The notes: generated by a model from the sequence alone, not told the origin. DNA of 64,000 nucleotides from an uncultured Eubacteriales bacterium (GCA_900539455.1 UQCD01000011.1:10703-74702); one strand, 5' to 3'; numbered from the stretch's first letter, positions 36,267 through 45,214 are shown. Made by a program: numbers and translations.

Positions 36267-36285
36267 TACCAAAACTAGATTTTAG

Positions 36286-37038
36286 TTATTTGTTGTAATT
36301 TACAATTTTACCAAAATCTGGTTTTAATGAAGCACCACCAACTAAGCCACCATCAATATTTGCCTGAGCAAATAATTCTGGAGCTGAAGCTGCCGAAACG
36401 CTTCCGCCGTACTGGATACGAATTGCTTCACCTGTTGCTTCATCATAAATTTCTTTAATGCAGGCACGAATTGCAGCACAAACTTCTTCAGCCTGCTCTG
36501 TTGTAGCTACCTTACCTGTTCCAATAGCCCAGATTGGCTCATATGCAATAACAGCACTCTTAGCCTGTTCTGCTGTTACATTTAAGAAAGCAATCTTAAT
36601 CTGCTGACGAATCCAGTCGATTGTTATTCCCTGTTCTCTCTGTGTTAATGACTCACCACAGCAGATAATAGGTGTAAGACCATGTTCAAAAGCCTTTAAA
36701 ACCTTCTTGTTTACTGTTTCGTCTGTTTCAGCGAAATATTCTCTTCTTTCAGAATGTCCAATAATAACATATTTTACGCCAGCGTCTACAAGCATATTAG
36801 GTGCAATTTCACCTGTATAAGCTCCGCTTTCTTCAAAATACATATTTTCTGCACCAATGCAGATATTTGAACCTTTAGCAGCTTCCATAGCTGGAATAAT
36901 ATCAATAGCTGGTACACAAAATACTACATCTACTTCATCATTTGCTACTAATGGCTTTAATTCATTAATTAATGCAACTGCTTCACTAGGAGTTTTGTTC
37001 ATCTTCCAGTTACCAGCAATAATTTTCTTTCTTGACAT
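36286..37038 (-). CDS. tpiA: Triosephosphate isomerase
   Basis: 250 residues, TIM barrel. Lysine in AGNWKMNK, histidine in IIGHSERR and catalytic glutamate in VIAYEPIWAIGTGK are all present, along with the YGGSV phosphate loop. The start at 37038 is chosen over 37062 because AGAGG lies seven bases upstream and the protein then begins MSRKKIIAGNWK. It is separated from pgk by a repeat-rich 265-base gap. Confidence 0.97.
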   Translation of the reverse strand: MSRKKIIAGNWKMNKTPSEAVALINELKPLVANDEVDVVFCVPAIDIIPAMEAAKGSNICIGAENMYFEESGAYTGEIAPNMLVDAGVKYVIIGHSERREYFAETDETVNKKVLKAFEHGLTPIICCGESLTQREQGITIDWIRQQIKIAFLNVTAEQAKSAVIAYEPIWAIGTGKVATTEQAEEVCAAIRACIKEIYDEATGEAIRIQYGGSVSAASAPELFAQANIDGGLVGGASLKPDFGKIVNYNK

Positions 37039-37077
37039 AATAACGCCTCTTCCTTTCAACAAGCATTTTGTACTTGC

Positions 37078-37108
37078 CCGCTATGTCTGATAAAGAGGAC
37101 ATAACGGT
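37078..37108 (-). other. Imperfect hairpin upstream of tpiA
   Basis: CCGTTATGTC and GACATAGCGG pair over ten positions with one wobble, around a ten-base loop. There is no T run after it, so it is not a standard terminator. It lies between the pgk-tpiA repeats and the tpiA ribosome site and might be a leader or RNA-processing structure. Confidence 0.45.
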
Positions 37109-37170
37109 TTGTTAAGTTTTTTATTTGACCACCGTAACTACTAGGGAGTGTAGGTGGGGATTTTACATTC

Positions 37171-37307
37171 ACTACTTTGGATTACCTTTACACCCAGCAG
37201 GCACCGCAAGGGTGCCTGCTTATAGTTACTACTTTGGATTGCCTTTACACCCGTATGGCTGACTTCGTCAGGCATACGGGGCAGGCACCGCAAGGGTGCC
37301 TGCTTAT
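37171..37307. repeat. Two direct repeats with nested palindromes between pgk and tpiA
   Basis: Unit A (37171-37223) and unit B (37228-37307) both start ACTACTTTGGATT, continue CCTTTACACCC, and end in the same hairpin GCAGGCACC-GCAA-GGGTGCCTGC followed by TTAT. Unit B has an extra 28-base hairpin (37253-37279, arms CGTATG-CTGAC and GTCAG-CATACG) in the middle. The end of unit B overlaps the pgk stop codon. Neither hairpin is followed by a T run on the transcribed strand. Confidence 0.85.
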
Positions 37308-38500
37308 TTATCGTTAGCTGCTGCTACACCTGGAAGTTCTTTGCCTTCAAGGAATTCAAGAGAAGCTCCACCACCTGTTGAGATGTGTGTCATCTTATCA
37401 CCAAATCCAAGAGTATTAACAGCAGCTGCTGAATCACCACCACCAATGATTGTTGTACCATCAACATGTGTTAATGCTTCTGCAACAGCGATTGTACCCT
37501 TTGCAAAGTTAGGCATTTCAAAACATCCCATTGGTCCGTTCCATACAACTGTCTTTGCATCTTTTACAGCATCTGCAAATAATTTAGCTGTTTCTGGTCC
37601 TATATCTACACCTTCCATATCTGCTGGAATCTGTCCACGACCTACAACCTTGAAGTTTGCATCATTTGAAAATGCGTCAGCTACTACTGTATCTACAGGA
37701 ATGAGTAACTTAACACCCTTTTCTTCAGCCTTCTTCATCATATTAACTGCATATTCTTTGTAATCTTCTTCAAGTAATGACTTACCAACTTCTTCGCCAA
37801 GACCAGCCATAAATGTATAAGCCATACCACCACCGATAATAAGTGTATCAACCTTATCAAGTAAGTTTTCAATAACTGAAATCTTAGAAGAAACCTTAGC
37901 ACCACCAAGAATAGCTACAAAAGGTCTAACTGGATTGTTTACTGCATTTCCTAAGAAATCAATTTCCTTCTGCATAAGGTAACCAACAACAGCAGTATCA
38001 ACATACTGTGTTACACCAACATTTGAGCAATGTGCTCTATGAGCTGTACCGAAAGCATCATTTACAAATACATCACAAAGAGAAGCTAATTCCTTGCTGA
38101 ATGCTTCACCGTTCTTTGTTTCTTCAGCTCTGTAACGGGTATTTTCAAGGAGAATTACATCTCCGTTGTTCATTGCTGCAACAGCAGCCTTTGCATTTGG
38201 TCCAACAACTTCTGGATCAGCAGCAAATTTAACTTCTTGTCCTAAAAGCTCTGTTAATCTCTTAGCAACTGGTGCAAGTGATAATTCTGGCTTTGGTTCT
38301 CCCTTTGGCTTTCCTAGATGTGAGCAAAGAATAACCTTTCCTCCATCTGCGATTAATTTCTTGATTGTAGGAAGAGCTGCTACAAGACGGTTTTCATCTG
38401 TAATATTTCTGTTCTCATCAAGTGGAACATTGAAATCACAACGAACTAATACTCTCTTACCATTTACATTAATATCATCTACTGATTTTTTATTAAGCAT
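37304..38500 (-). CDS. pgk: Phosphoglycerate kinase
   Basis: 398 residues. N-terminal domain with RVLVRCDFNVPL and the substrate-binding HLGKPKG; C-terminal nucleotide domain with GGAKVSSK and the GGGDSAAAV loop. The ATG at 38500 has AAAGGAG seven bases upstream and gives a normal N-terminus; the 43 extra residues of the longer frame are not part of the family. Its stop codon lies in the distal end of repeat B. Confidence 0.97.
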   Translation of the reverse strand: MLNKKSVDDINVNGKRVLVRCDFNVPLDENRNITDENRLVAALPTIKKLIADGGKVILCSHLGKPKGEPKPELSLAPVAKRLTELLGQEVKFAADPEVVGPNAKAAVAAMNNGDVILLENTRYRAEETKNGEAFSKELASLCDVFVNDAFGTAHRAHCSNVGVTQYVDTAVVGYLMQKEIDFLGNAVNNPVRPFVAILGGAKVSSKISVIENLLDKVDTLIIGGGMAYTFMAGLGEEVGKSLLEEDYKEYAVNMMKKAEEKGVKLLIPVDTVVADAFSNDANFKVVGRGQIPADMEGVDIGPETAKLFADAVKDAKTVVWNGPMGCFEMPNFAKGTIAVAEALTHVDGTTIIGGGDSAAAVNTLGFGDKMTHISTGGGASLEFLEGKELPGVAAANDK

Positions 38501-38600
38501 CGTTATGCTCCTTTCATAATTTATATTTTGACTTAAGATATTTTGTTTTACCTTAAGTAAGTTAATTTGGATAAATCCAAAATAATTTTCCTGTTTAAAT

Positions 38601-38629
38601 ACAATATAATGACCTAAAAGGTCTTTCAA
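38601..38629 (-). promoter_or_regulatory. Sigma-A promoter of pgk with palindromic spacer
   Basis: TTGAAA (38629-38624), 17-base spacer, TATTGT (38606-38601). The spacer contains the 13-base palindrome GACCTTTTAGGTC, a possible operator. It sits just after the gap terminator, so pgk can be expressed apart from gap. Confidence 0.6.
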
Positions 38630-38640
38630 CTGTTTATTAA

Positions 38641-38670
38641 AAAAATGGGTCCAGCACTAGGGCCGGACCC
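38641..38670 (-). terminator. Intrinsic terminator of gap
   Basis: Nine-base stem GGGTCCGGC / GCTGGACCC (one wobble) with a six-base loop and a run of seven T on the minus strand, about 30 bases after the gap stop. Confidence 0.88.
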
Positions 38671-38700
38671 TAAAAGGATCGTATAAATCCAAATAAAAGA

Positions 38701-39717
38701 CTAAGCTAATTCAGCGAAGTACTTAATTGTTCTAACCATCTGGCTTGTGTATGAGTTTTCGTTATCATACCAAGAAACAACCTGAACTTCATATAAGTCA
38801 TCAGAAATCTTTGATACCATTGTCTGTGTAGCATCAAATAATGAACCAAATCTCATTCCAACGATGTCGCTAGATACGATCTGTTCCTCATTGTAACCGA
38901 ATGATTCTGAAGAAGCAGCCTTCATAGCAGCGTTAATACCTTCAACTGTTACATCTGTACCTTTAACTACAGCTGTAAGAATTGTTGTAGAACCTGTTGG
39001 AACAGGAACTCTCTGTGCAGAACCGATTAATTTTCCGTTTAATTCTGGAATAACTAAACCGATAGCCTTTGCAGCACCTGTTGAGTTAGGAACGATATTA
39101 ACTGCAGCAGCACGAGCTCTTCTGAAGTCACCTTTTCTATGTGGTCCGTCAAGTACCATCTGGTCACCTGTGTAAGCATGAATTGTTGACATAATACCAG
39201 ACTGGATTGGAGCATAGTCATTAAGTGCCTTAGCCATAGGAGCTAAACAGTTTGTTGTACAAGAAGCAGCTGAGATAATCTTATCATCTGCTGTTAATGT
39301 CTTTTCGTTTACTGAGAAAACAACTGTTGGAAGATCATTTCCAGCTGGAGCTGAAATAACTACCTTCTTAGCACCTGCATCGATATGAGCCTGTGATTTT
39401 GCTTTTGAAACATAGAAGCCTGTACATTCAAGAACAACATCAACACCGATTTCGCCCCAAGGAAGCTTAGAAGCATCTGCTTCTGCGTAGATCTTGATTT
39501 CCTTGCCATCTACTACGATTGAGCTTTCCTTAGCTTCAACTGTATCTGCTAAAGCATATTTTCCCTGTGAAGAATCATACTTTAATAAGTGTGCTAACAT
39601 AGCTGGGTTTGTTAAGTCGTTGATAGCAACTACTTCATAACCTTCTGCTCCAAACATCTGTCTGAATGCAAGACGTCCAATACGTCCAAAACCGTTAATT
39701 GCAACTTTTACTGCCAT
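38701..39717 (-). CDS. gap: Glyceraldehyde-3-phosphate dehydrogenase (NAD type)
   Basis: 338 residues. NAD fold GFGRIGRLAFR at the N-terminus with Asp34 (INDLT), which favours NAD over NADP, and the catalytic Cys153 in SAASCTTNC. Followed by a strong terminator and preceded by a good sigma-A promoter, so probably its own transcript with some read-through to pgk. Confidence 0.97.
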   Translation of the reverse strand: MAVKVAINGFGRIGRLAFRQMFGAEGYEVVAINDLTNPAMLAHLLKYDSSQGKYALADTVEAKESSIVVDGKEIKIYAEADASKLPWGEIGVDVVLECTGFYVSKAKSQAHIDAGAKKVVISAPAGNDLPTVVFSVNEKTLTADDKIISAASCTTNCLAPMAKALNDYAPIQSGIMSTIHAYTGDQMVLDGPHRKGDFRRARAAAVNIVPNSTGAAKAIGLVIPELNGKLIGSAQRVPVPTGSTTILTAVVKGTDVTVEGINAAMKAASSESFGYNEEQIVSSDIVGMRFGSLFDATQTMVSKISDDLYEVQVVSWYDNENSYTSQMVRTIKYFAELA

Positions 39718-39783
39718 TGTTTTATAGTCCTCCTATAATGAAAATAAAATTGTGGGATTTAATAGTGTAATCCAACTGAATTA

Positions 39784-39812
39784 ATTCTACCTAATTTACT
39801 CCAAAATATCAA
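39784..39812 (-). promoter_or_regulatory. Sigma-A promoter of gap
   Basis: TTGATA (39812-39807), 17-base spacer, TAGAAT (39789-39784), about 65 bases before the gap start. A second TTGACA about 20 bases further up could serve an alternative start. Confidence 0.75.
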
Positions 39813-39855
39813 GTCTTTTTCTATATTTTGTCAAAAATTTATCAAATAAAATCTG

Positions 39856-39884
39856 TAGACTAATTTATTACTATTTTATATAAT
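39856..39884 (+). promoter_or_regulatory. Putative promoter of the PHP phosphatase gene
   Basis: TAGACT (39856-39861), 17-base spacer, TATAAT (39879-39884) on the plus strand, divergent from the gap promoter. The -35 box is weak. Confidence 0.45.
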
Positions 39885-39987
39885 GAACTAAATATTAAAA
39901 GAAGAATTGCCATTGTATTTACCCTACAGACAATTACAGTCGGTTAATCGAATTACAACTATACGCACTTTAGAAAGAAGGTTTAAT

Positions 39988-40785
39988 ATGATTTCAGATT
40001 TACATATACATACCAGTTTCTCCTCTGATAGTAAAACAAATCCTGAGGATATAATAAACAAGGCTATTAGTTCTAATATCCCTTATATCTGCTTTACTGA
40101 CCATAATGAATTTGACTATGATGATAACCTTTTTATTTTAGATACAGCAAGTTATTTTAATACCTTATTAAATTTAAAGGAAAAATACAAAGAAAAAATC
40201 AATGTTCTTATCGGTGTTGAACAAGGCTTAGAAACCACCAAATCGGCTAAAATTAATAATTTTCTTAAAAGTTTCCCCTTTGATTTTATAATAGGTTCTT
40301 CACATATGATTAATGGAATTGACCCTTATTATCCAGTTTTTTTTGAAGGTCGTTCAACCTATGAAGCAATCTGTGAATATTTCAGTTCAGTACTGGATAA
40401 TTTAGATACCTTTAACAATTTTGATGTTTATGGTCATATTGATTATGTTATACGATACCCTTTAGTTCCAGATATTGATTATTCATTTGAAAAATATAAA
40501 GAATATTTAGTGCCAATTCTTACAAAAATTATACAGTCTGGAAAAGGCATTGAATTAAATACTGGTGGATTTCGTTCAAAAATAAAAGAATCCAATCCTT
40601 CTTTTGAAATTATAAAAAAATATCGTGAATTAGGTGGCGAAATAATTACTGTGGGTTCCGATGCACATAACCTTTGTGATGTTGCGAGCGGCTTTTCTAA
40701 AGCAAAGGAATATTTAACCTTAGCTGGTTTTGATTATTATAATGTATTTATTAACAGAAAGCCTATAAAAATCAAGCTTGACTAA
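39988..40785 (+). CDS. PHP-domain histidinol-phosphatase-like protein
   Basis: 265 residues of the PHP superfamily, HisK-type. Metal ligands are seen in DLHIHTSFSSD (residues 4-14), FTDHNEFD, the GSSHMI and YGHIDYVIR segments, and the C-terminal GSDAH. The start at 39988 is set by AAGAAGG six bases upstream; the longer frame from 39907 has no ribosome site. The closest named function is histidinol phosphatase, but no other his gene is nearby, so the substrate is open. One of only two plus-strand genes. Confidence 0.85.
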   Translation: MISDLHIHTSFSSDSKTNPEDIINKAISSNIPYICFTDHNEFDYDDNLFILDTASYFNTLLNLKEKYKEKINVLIGVEQGLETTKSAKINNFLKSFPFDFIIGSSHMINGIDPYYPVFFEGRSTYEAICEYFSSVLDNLDTFNNFDVYGHIDYVIRYPLVPDIDYSFEKYKEYLVPILTKIIQSGKGIELNTGGFRSKIKESNPSFEIIKKYRELGGEIITVGSDAHNLCDVASGFSKAKEYLTLAGFDYYNVFINRKPIKIKLD

Positions 40786-40975
40786 ATCTGCCACCAGCTT
40801 AATTTATTATCTAATATTTTAATTATAGTTTTTATACATATATAAATATAAACTATGTAAAAGCTAAAATTTTTCATAGCAATACTTGCTTTTGTAATAT
40901 AATGAAAGCTTATGGTTATTTCTTGCGTAATATCTACATTTTGGAAGAAATTTCTAATACATAATTACAATTAAA

Positions 40976-41013
40976 AAAGCAGCATAAAATCTATTTTCGT
41001 TTTATGCTGCTTT
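40976..41013. terminator. Bidirectional terminator between converging genes
   Basis: Perfect 14-base arms AAAGCAGCATAAAA and TTTTATGCTGCTTT with A and T runs on both sides. It serves the PHP gene on the plus strand and the aldolase-like gene on the minus strand. The rest of the gap 40786-40975 shows nothing I can identify. Confidence 0.88.
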
Positions 41014-41034
41014 ATTTTTTTAGTTACATATTAT

Positions 41035-42015
41035 TTATTCATTATCAAGTAATTCCTTGTACAACTGTGAATAATCTCTTCTATTTTCCTTAATGAAAGC
41101 AATAGCTGTTCTAGGATGTGAATTAAGAACTCCTGTTAAAAGATATGGAACATCATATCCCCATACAGCGCCTTCCTCTTTTATCTTCTGAATATGTTTC
41201 TCCACAAAATTCATAACAGGTACAAGATTGTACTTTGGATTTTTAAGAAATGCTAATAAAGACTCTGTATAACAATTTCCCGCACCTCTGCCCATGCCCG
41301 AAACAGTTGAGTCTAATAAGCTGACACCATTTCTAAGAGCTTCAATAGTATTTGCAAATGCGAGCTGCTGGTTGTTATGGGCATGTATACCAATCTTCTT
41401 GTTGTATTTAGCAGCAATATTTAAGTACTTATCAGATAATCTCTTCATCTGTTCAGGATAGAAGGAACCAAAACTATCTACAATATAGATTACATCAACA
41501 GGAGACTTTGCTAATATTTCTAAGCCATTTTGTAAGTCCTCATCATTAACCTTAGATACAGCCATAATATTTGCTGTTGTTTCATAGCCCTTTCTTTTGG
41601 CATCCTCAATCATTTCAGCCGCCGTAGGTATCTGATGAATATAGCAGGCTGTTCTAACCATATCAATTACACTGTCTTTTTTGTCAATTATATCATTTTT
41701 GTAGTCTGTTCTTCCAACATCAGACATTACAGAAATTTTCATATCAGAATTGTTGTCACCAACTATTTTTCTTATTGAATCCTCATCACAGAATTTCCAA
41801 GGTCCAAAATCCTCAACATTAAAAACTTCCTTTGATGCTTTATATCCAAACTCCATATAATCAACACCAGCCTTGATGTTTGCATTATATAAATCCTTTA
41901 CAAACTCGTCACTAAATCTAAAATCATTAACAAGACCACCATCTCTTAATGTGCAGTCCATAACCTTAATGTCAGGTCTGAACGATACTATTGTTCCATT
42001 TTTTTTGTCATCCAT
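41035..42015 (-). CDS. DRE-TIM aldolase-like protein (HMGL family)
   Basis: 326 residues of the HMG-CoA-lyase/DRE-TIM family. The DRE motif is MDCTLRDGG near the N-terminus, and the metal ligands are in GIHAHNN; GMGRGAGN is the glycine loop. It is nearest to 4-hydroxy-2-oxovalerate aldolases, but there is no aldehyde dehydrogenase partner and the substrate is unknown. The ATG at 42015 is preferred because GGAGGAAA lies about six bases upstream; an in-frame ATG at 42030 overlaps that site. It has its own promoter and terminator. Confidence 0.85.
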   Translation of the reverse strand: MDDKKNGTIVSFRPDIKVMDCTLRDGGLVNDFRFSDEFVKDLYNANIKAGVDYMEFGYKASKEVFNVEDFGPWKFCDEDSIRKIVGDNNSDMKISVMSDVGRTDYKNDIIDKKDSVIDMVRTACYIHQIPTAAEMIEDAKRKGYETTANIMAVSKVNDEDLQNGLEILAKSPVDVIYIVDSFGSFYPEQMKRLSDKYLNIAAKYNKKIGIHAHNNQQLAFANTIEALRNGVSLLDSTVSGMGRGAGNCYTESLLAFLKNPKYNLVPVMNFVEKHIQKIKEEGAVWGYDVPYLLTGVLNSHPRTAIAFIKENRRDYSQLYKELLDNE

Positions 42016-42045
42016 TAACTTTTCCTCCATATTTCATTGTTACAT

Positions 42046-42101
42046 AACTTTAAACCATTAAAGTTGTTTTATACTATACACTATATAAATACATTTGTCA
42101 A
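42046..42101 (-). promoter_or_regulatory. Strong promoter with perfect inverted repeat before the aldolase gene
   Basis: TTGACA (42101-42096), 17-base spacer, TATAGT (42078-42073). At or just after the transcript start lies a perfect inverted repeat AACTTTAA / TTAAAGTT with a four-base centre (42065-42046), a plausible repressor site. Confidence 0.7.
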
Positions 42102-42110
42102 GTATATTAT

Positions 42111-42143
42111 AAAAGCCCACCTTTTATATATGGATGAGCTTTT
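42111..42143 (-). terminator. Likely terminator of the ABC unit
   Basis: AAAAGC...GCTTTT stem with inner pairing and a short T-rich tail on the minus strand, about 75 bases after the last gene of the unit and just before the aldolase promoter. The T run is short. Confidence 0.5.
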
Positions 42144-42216
42144 AGTGTTACATAACATCATTGTACCCTATTTTATGTATAAACTTATTTATATCCCAAT
42201 TATTTTACATACAATA

Positions 42217-42888
42217 TTAATCTGTTGCAGTCTGATCATATTTTTCCATCATCATCTTCTTAAATTTCATAAAGATTTCTAATTCATGTTGAGTATTAAC
42301 AATAAATTCATTATTTTTTACATTTCCATATTCAGTTGATGAGTCTTCAACAATAACATTATCTTTATTTTTATAATTAAAATATGGTGTAACTACATAA
42401 GTTTCAATATAAAAATACTCTCCCTGCAATTCAGTCTTTTCTTTTGATCGTATAAAGACCAGATATTCATCGCCCTTTTTCATTAAATTAACATTATATA
42501 AATTCATGTGATTTCGATCTTCAAAATAATGATAATTTGCATTAAATAGAACAATTTCCTCGCCAACTTTAACATCATCGCCTTTAAATACTTCTAATAC
42601 TTTTACCTTATGAGTTACTGTTTGAAAATCAAATGTTGGTTCTTCAAGTACTTTCACTTTAAGAACATATTGAGATTCATCTGGAATTAACTGGTATAAT
42701 TCTTCTGCCAATTCTTTATTTAATGAACTTTTCAGTGAAACATCCAGCTTGTCCATATTATCTAAGGCATTCATGTATGTACCTTTTTTACTCATACCTA
42801 TTGCTACTGCTATTCCAATAACTATTATCAGGCATACTGCTATTATTATATATTTTTTACTAAATTTAAATGTTTTTTTCTTTTTCAT
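42217..42888 (-). CDS. Membrane-anchored extracellular protein, last gene of the ABC unit
   Basis: 223 residues: a lysine-rich N-terminus, one membrane helix (about 14-31, YIIIAVCLIIVIGIAVAIG) and an outside domain rich in beta-strand patterns and acidic residues. The stretch VKVLEVFKGDDVKVGEEIVLF resembles surface domains seen next to ABC transporters, but I recognise no family. It overlaps the ABC ATPase by 23 bases. Function unknown; context suggests it acts with the transporter. Confidence 0.7.
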   Translation of the reverse strand: MKKKKTFKFSKKYIIIAVCLIIVIGIAVAIGMSKKGTYMNALDNMDKLDVSLKSSLNKELAEELYQLIPDESQYVLKVKVLEEPTFDFQTVTHKVKVLEVFKGDDVKVGEEIVLFNANYHYFEDRNHMNLYNVNLMKKGDEYLVFIRSKEKTELQGEYFYIETYVVTPYFNYKNKDNVIVEDSSTEYGNVKNNEFIVNTQHELEIFMKFKKMMMEKYDQTATD

Positions 42889-43525
42889 TTTCTTCCTTCT
42901 TTACTATACATCCGTTTTCCATATAAAAAACTTTATCTGATAACAATTTTATATCTTCCTTATTGTGACTGGCAATTAATATAATCGCACCCCTTTTTCT
43001 TTCATCCTGTATAATATTCCGGATTTCCTCTACTCCGTTCTCATCTAGTGCATTAGTAGGTTCATCTAGGAGAATAATATCTGGTTTTTCCATGATTGCT
43101 TGTGCGATAATTAATCTCTGTTTCATTCCAAGAGAATATTTCCTTACCGTCCGTTTATCATCCGGGTCTAATCCAACTCTTGTAAGAGCCTCTCTAACTT
43201 CATCTTCACCAATCTTTTTATTAATGTTTGCCAGAAGCTGTAAATTTTTCAAACCTGTATATTCACTATATAATCCTGCATTTTCAATAATAATACCTGT
43301 ATTTGGCAAAATATCCATATCCTTATATAGTACCTTATCATCAAGCAAAATCCTGCCTGAATCTAATTTCATAAGGCCACATATAGCTCTAAACAGCATA
43401 GTTTTGCCTGAACCGTTTCTTCCAACAAAGCCATATATTTTTGAGTTTTCAAACTCAATACTTATGTTATCCAATATAACCTTGTTTTTTATTTTCTTAC
43501 TAATATTTTCCAATACTAATTTCAT
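42866..43525 (-). CDS. ABC transporter ATP-binding protein
   Basis: 219 residues. Walker A GRNGSGKT (about 35-42), the signature YSLGMKQRL, Walker B IILLDEPTNALD and the H-loop ASHNKED are complete. It is the stand-alone ATPase for the two permeases upstream, of the type paired with ABC-2 exporters. It starts two bases after the permease stop codon. Confidence 0.93.
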   Translation of the reverse strand: MKLVLENISKKIKNKVILDNISIEFENSKIYGFVGRNGSGKTMLFRAICGLMKLDSGRILLDDKVLYKDMDILPNTGIIIENAGLYSEYTGLKNLQLLANINKKIGEDEVREALTRVGLDPDDKRTVRKYSLGMKQRLIIAQAIMEKPDIILLDEPTNALDENGVEEIRNIIQDERKRGAIILIASHNKEDIKLLSDKVFYMENGCIVKKEENEKEKNI

Positions 43526-43526
43526 A

Positions 43527-44357
43527 CTAATTCTCCATTTCTTTATTTACATTTATAAAATCAATTTCCTTTATAATAACATACCCAATAATAATCATAA
43601 TTACTGCAAATACTATAGAACATTTCAAAGATATACTTAAATCGTAATTTATTCCGAACAAATTAATTCTTGAGTTTAATGTATCCATAGTGCTACTATG
43701 CCAAAATAGTATTAAATGGGAAAATAAATCATATTTCAGCAACTCACCATTTGCTATTATCAGGTCATACGAAAGCATTTTTTCTGATTCTAGTGGAAAA
43801 ATACTAATCCATAAGCACAGCATAACAATCAAGCACATTATCACAGCTACAACTATTCCATATGACTTTACTGTTCCAATTTTTATTGACATAACATTAA
43901 TAAATAATGCCATTCCAAATAAAAACATTGTATATATAGCCACATAATACAAATATAAAATTAAGGATGGTTTATCAATAACTACTTTATTTTTAATACT
44001 TGCAATCAGCATTGCAATAGCCGGCACTAATACAACATATAATAAAGTGTTAAAAAACAGCCTCCACATCTCCTTAATACACCATTTACTTCTATTTTCA
44101 CATCTGGTAAAAACATATGCACTTGCTGTGCAGAAATGTCTATAAATATCAGTACCAAATACTATTAAATAAATAAGTATTGGAAAACAACTCATTGTAA
44201 TCTGTATAATTCCGTCATATGATAATTCACATATTCCCATAGATGTTTTAATTATAATACTGCTAAAATAAACCTGTTCATCTGTAGCAACAAAATATAA
44301 ACTAAAGTATATGCCGAAAGCAACACCTAATAATATACTTTTTCTGCGTAGGCTCAT
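43527..44357 (-). CDS. ABC-2 type permease, first half
   Basis: 276 residues, six predicted helices, with a large outside loop between the first two. No sequence similarity to the other permease in the unit is evident by eye. The start is uncertain: the ATG at 44369 touches its ribosome site, so I prefer the ATG at 44357, one base after the upstream stop codon (coupled translation). Confidence 0.75.
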   Translation of the reverse strand: MSLRRKSILLGVAFGIYFSLYFVATDEQVYFSSIIIKTSMGICELSYDGIIQITMSCFPILIYLIVFGTDIYRHFCTASAYVFTRCENRSKWCIKEMWRLFFNTLLYVVLVPAIAMLIASIKNKVVIDKPSLILYLYYVAIYTMFLFGMALFINVMSIKIGTVKSYGIVVAVIMCLIVMLCLWISIFPLESEKMLSYDLIIANGELLKYDLFSHLILFWHSSTMDTLNSRINLFGINYDLSISLKCSIVFAVIMIIIGYVIIKEIDFINVNKEMEN

Positions 44358-44358
44358 G

Positions 44359-45195
44359 CTATAACACATCCCTTCGCTGTTTTACATATATAAGCAATAT
44401 TGATATTATAGCTATAGTACCAAATAAACATATATATGAAGATTCGCTTTTATACGATATGTCAAAAGCACTTAAATATGCAAAATGGCTTGTCTTGACC
44501 TCAATCTGCGGAAATAAGCTGTCAACCATTCCTATTCCATAAAGTAATATATAAACTGGAAATAACAATCCAATCTTAAATCTGAAAAAAAACATTGAAA
44601 CAGCCAGTGTAAAAATACCTAATATTCCTGCAACAATCCCAAACATTATACATGATATAAACGCATATAATATTGGTGAAATCTTAAAAAAATCAAAAAA
44701 CATATAATTTTCTGTAGACATTATGTATGATAAATCATATGTTGCAGAATTAGCAAAATTTCCATTTGCATCTAATGGAAAAGCAAGACAGTTCAAAATA
44801 ATTTCCAACATTAATGGTAAGGCAAATACACAAAAATTAACAATAAATACTGCTATGGTCTTACCCCAAAAATATTTTTTCTTTCCAACTCTTGAAACTA
44901 AATATATCTCTTCTCTGCTATTCTTATCATCTGCATAAGAAAAACCAACAGGCAAAATCACAAGTAATGGAAAAAGCTGTAAAAAATAAAATGATAGAGT
45001 TCCAGGATCCATACTCTCACTGGATAAAAATAATAATCTCATTGGGTTTATCATTGCCTGAACATCGGTACCTTGATACTTAAATACATTACTAAAAAAA
45101 TTAATAAGTACAAGCGTGAACATTAGAAGTATAACACCTACTGCCCATCTTTTTTCTATAACTACTCTAAACTGTGATCTTATTGAATCAATCAT
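44359..45195 (-). CDS. ABC-2 type permease, second half
   Basis: 278 residues with six predicted membrane segments (first at about 18-36, last at about 250-268) and the ABC-2 style loop YADDKNSREEIYLVSRVGKKKYFWGK after the second helix, which is where this family contacts its ATPase. Cargo unknown. The secreted protein gene lies 19 bases upstream. Confidence 0.85.
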   Translation of the reverse strand: MIDSIRSQFRVVIEKRWAVGVILLMFTLVLINFFSNVFKYQGTDVQAMINPMRLLFLSSESMDPGTLSFYFLQLFPLLVILPVGFSYADDKNSREEIYLVSRVGKKKYFWGKTIAVFIVNFCVFALPLMLEIILNCLAFPLDANGNFANSATYDLSYIMSTENYMFFDFFKISPILYAFISCIMFGIVAGILGIFTLAVSMFFFRFKIGLLFPVYILLYGIGMVDSLFPQIEVKTSHFAYLSAFDISYKSESSYICLFGTIAIISILLIYVKQRRDVL

Positions 45196-45214
45196 ATCCT
45201 AATCTCCTTACATA

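Noticed and set aside
37171..37307. CRISPR-like repeats
   Set aside because: Only two copies, each a palindromic unit with no unique spacers of constant length and no cas genes.
43092..43640. 182-residue plus-strand frame
   Set aside because: Antisense shadow spanning the ABC ATPase and the end of the permease gene.
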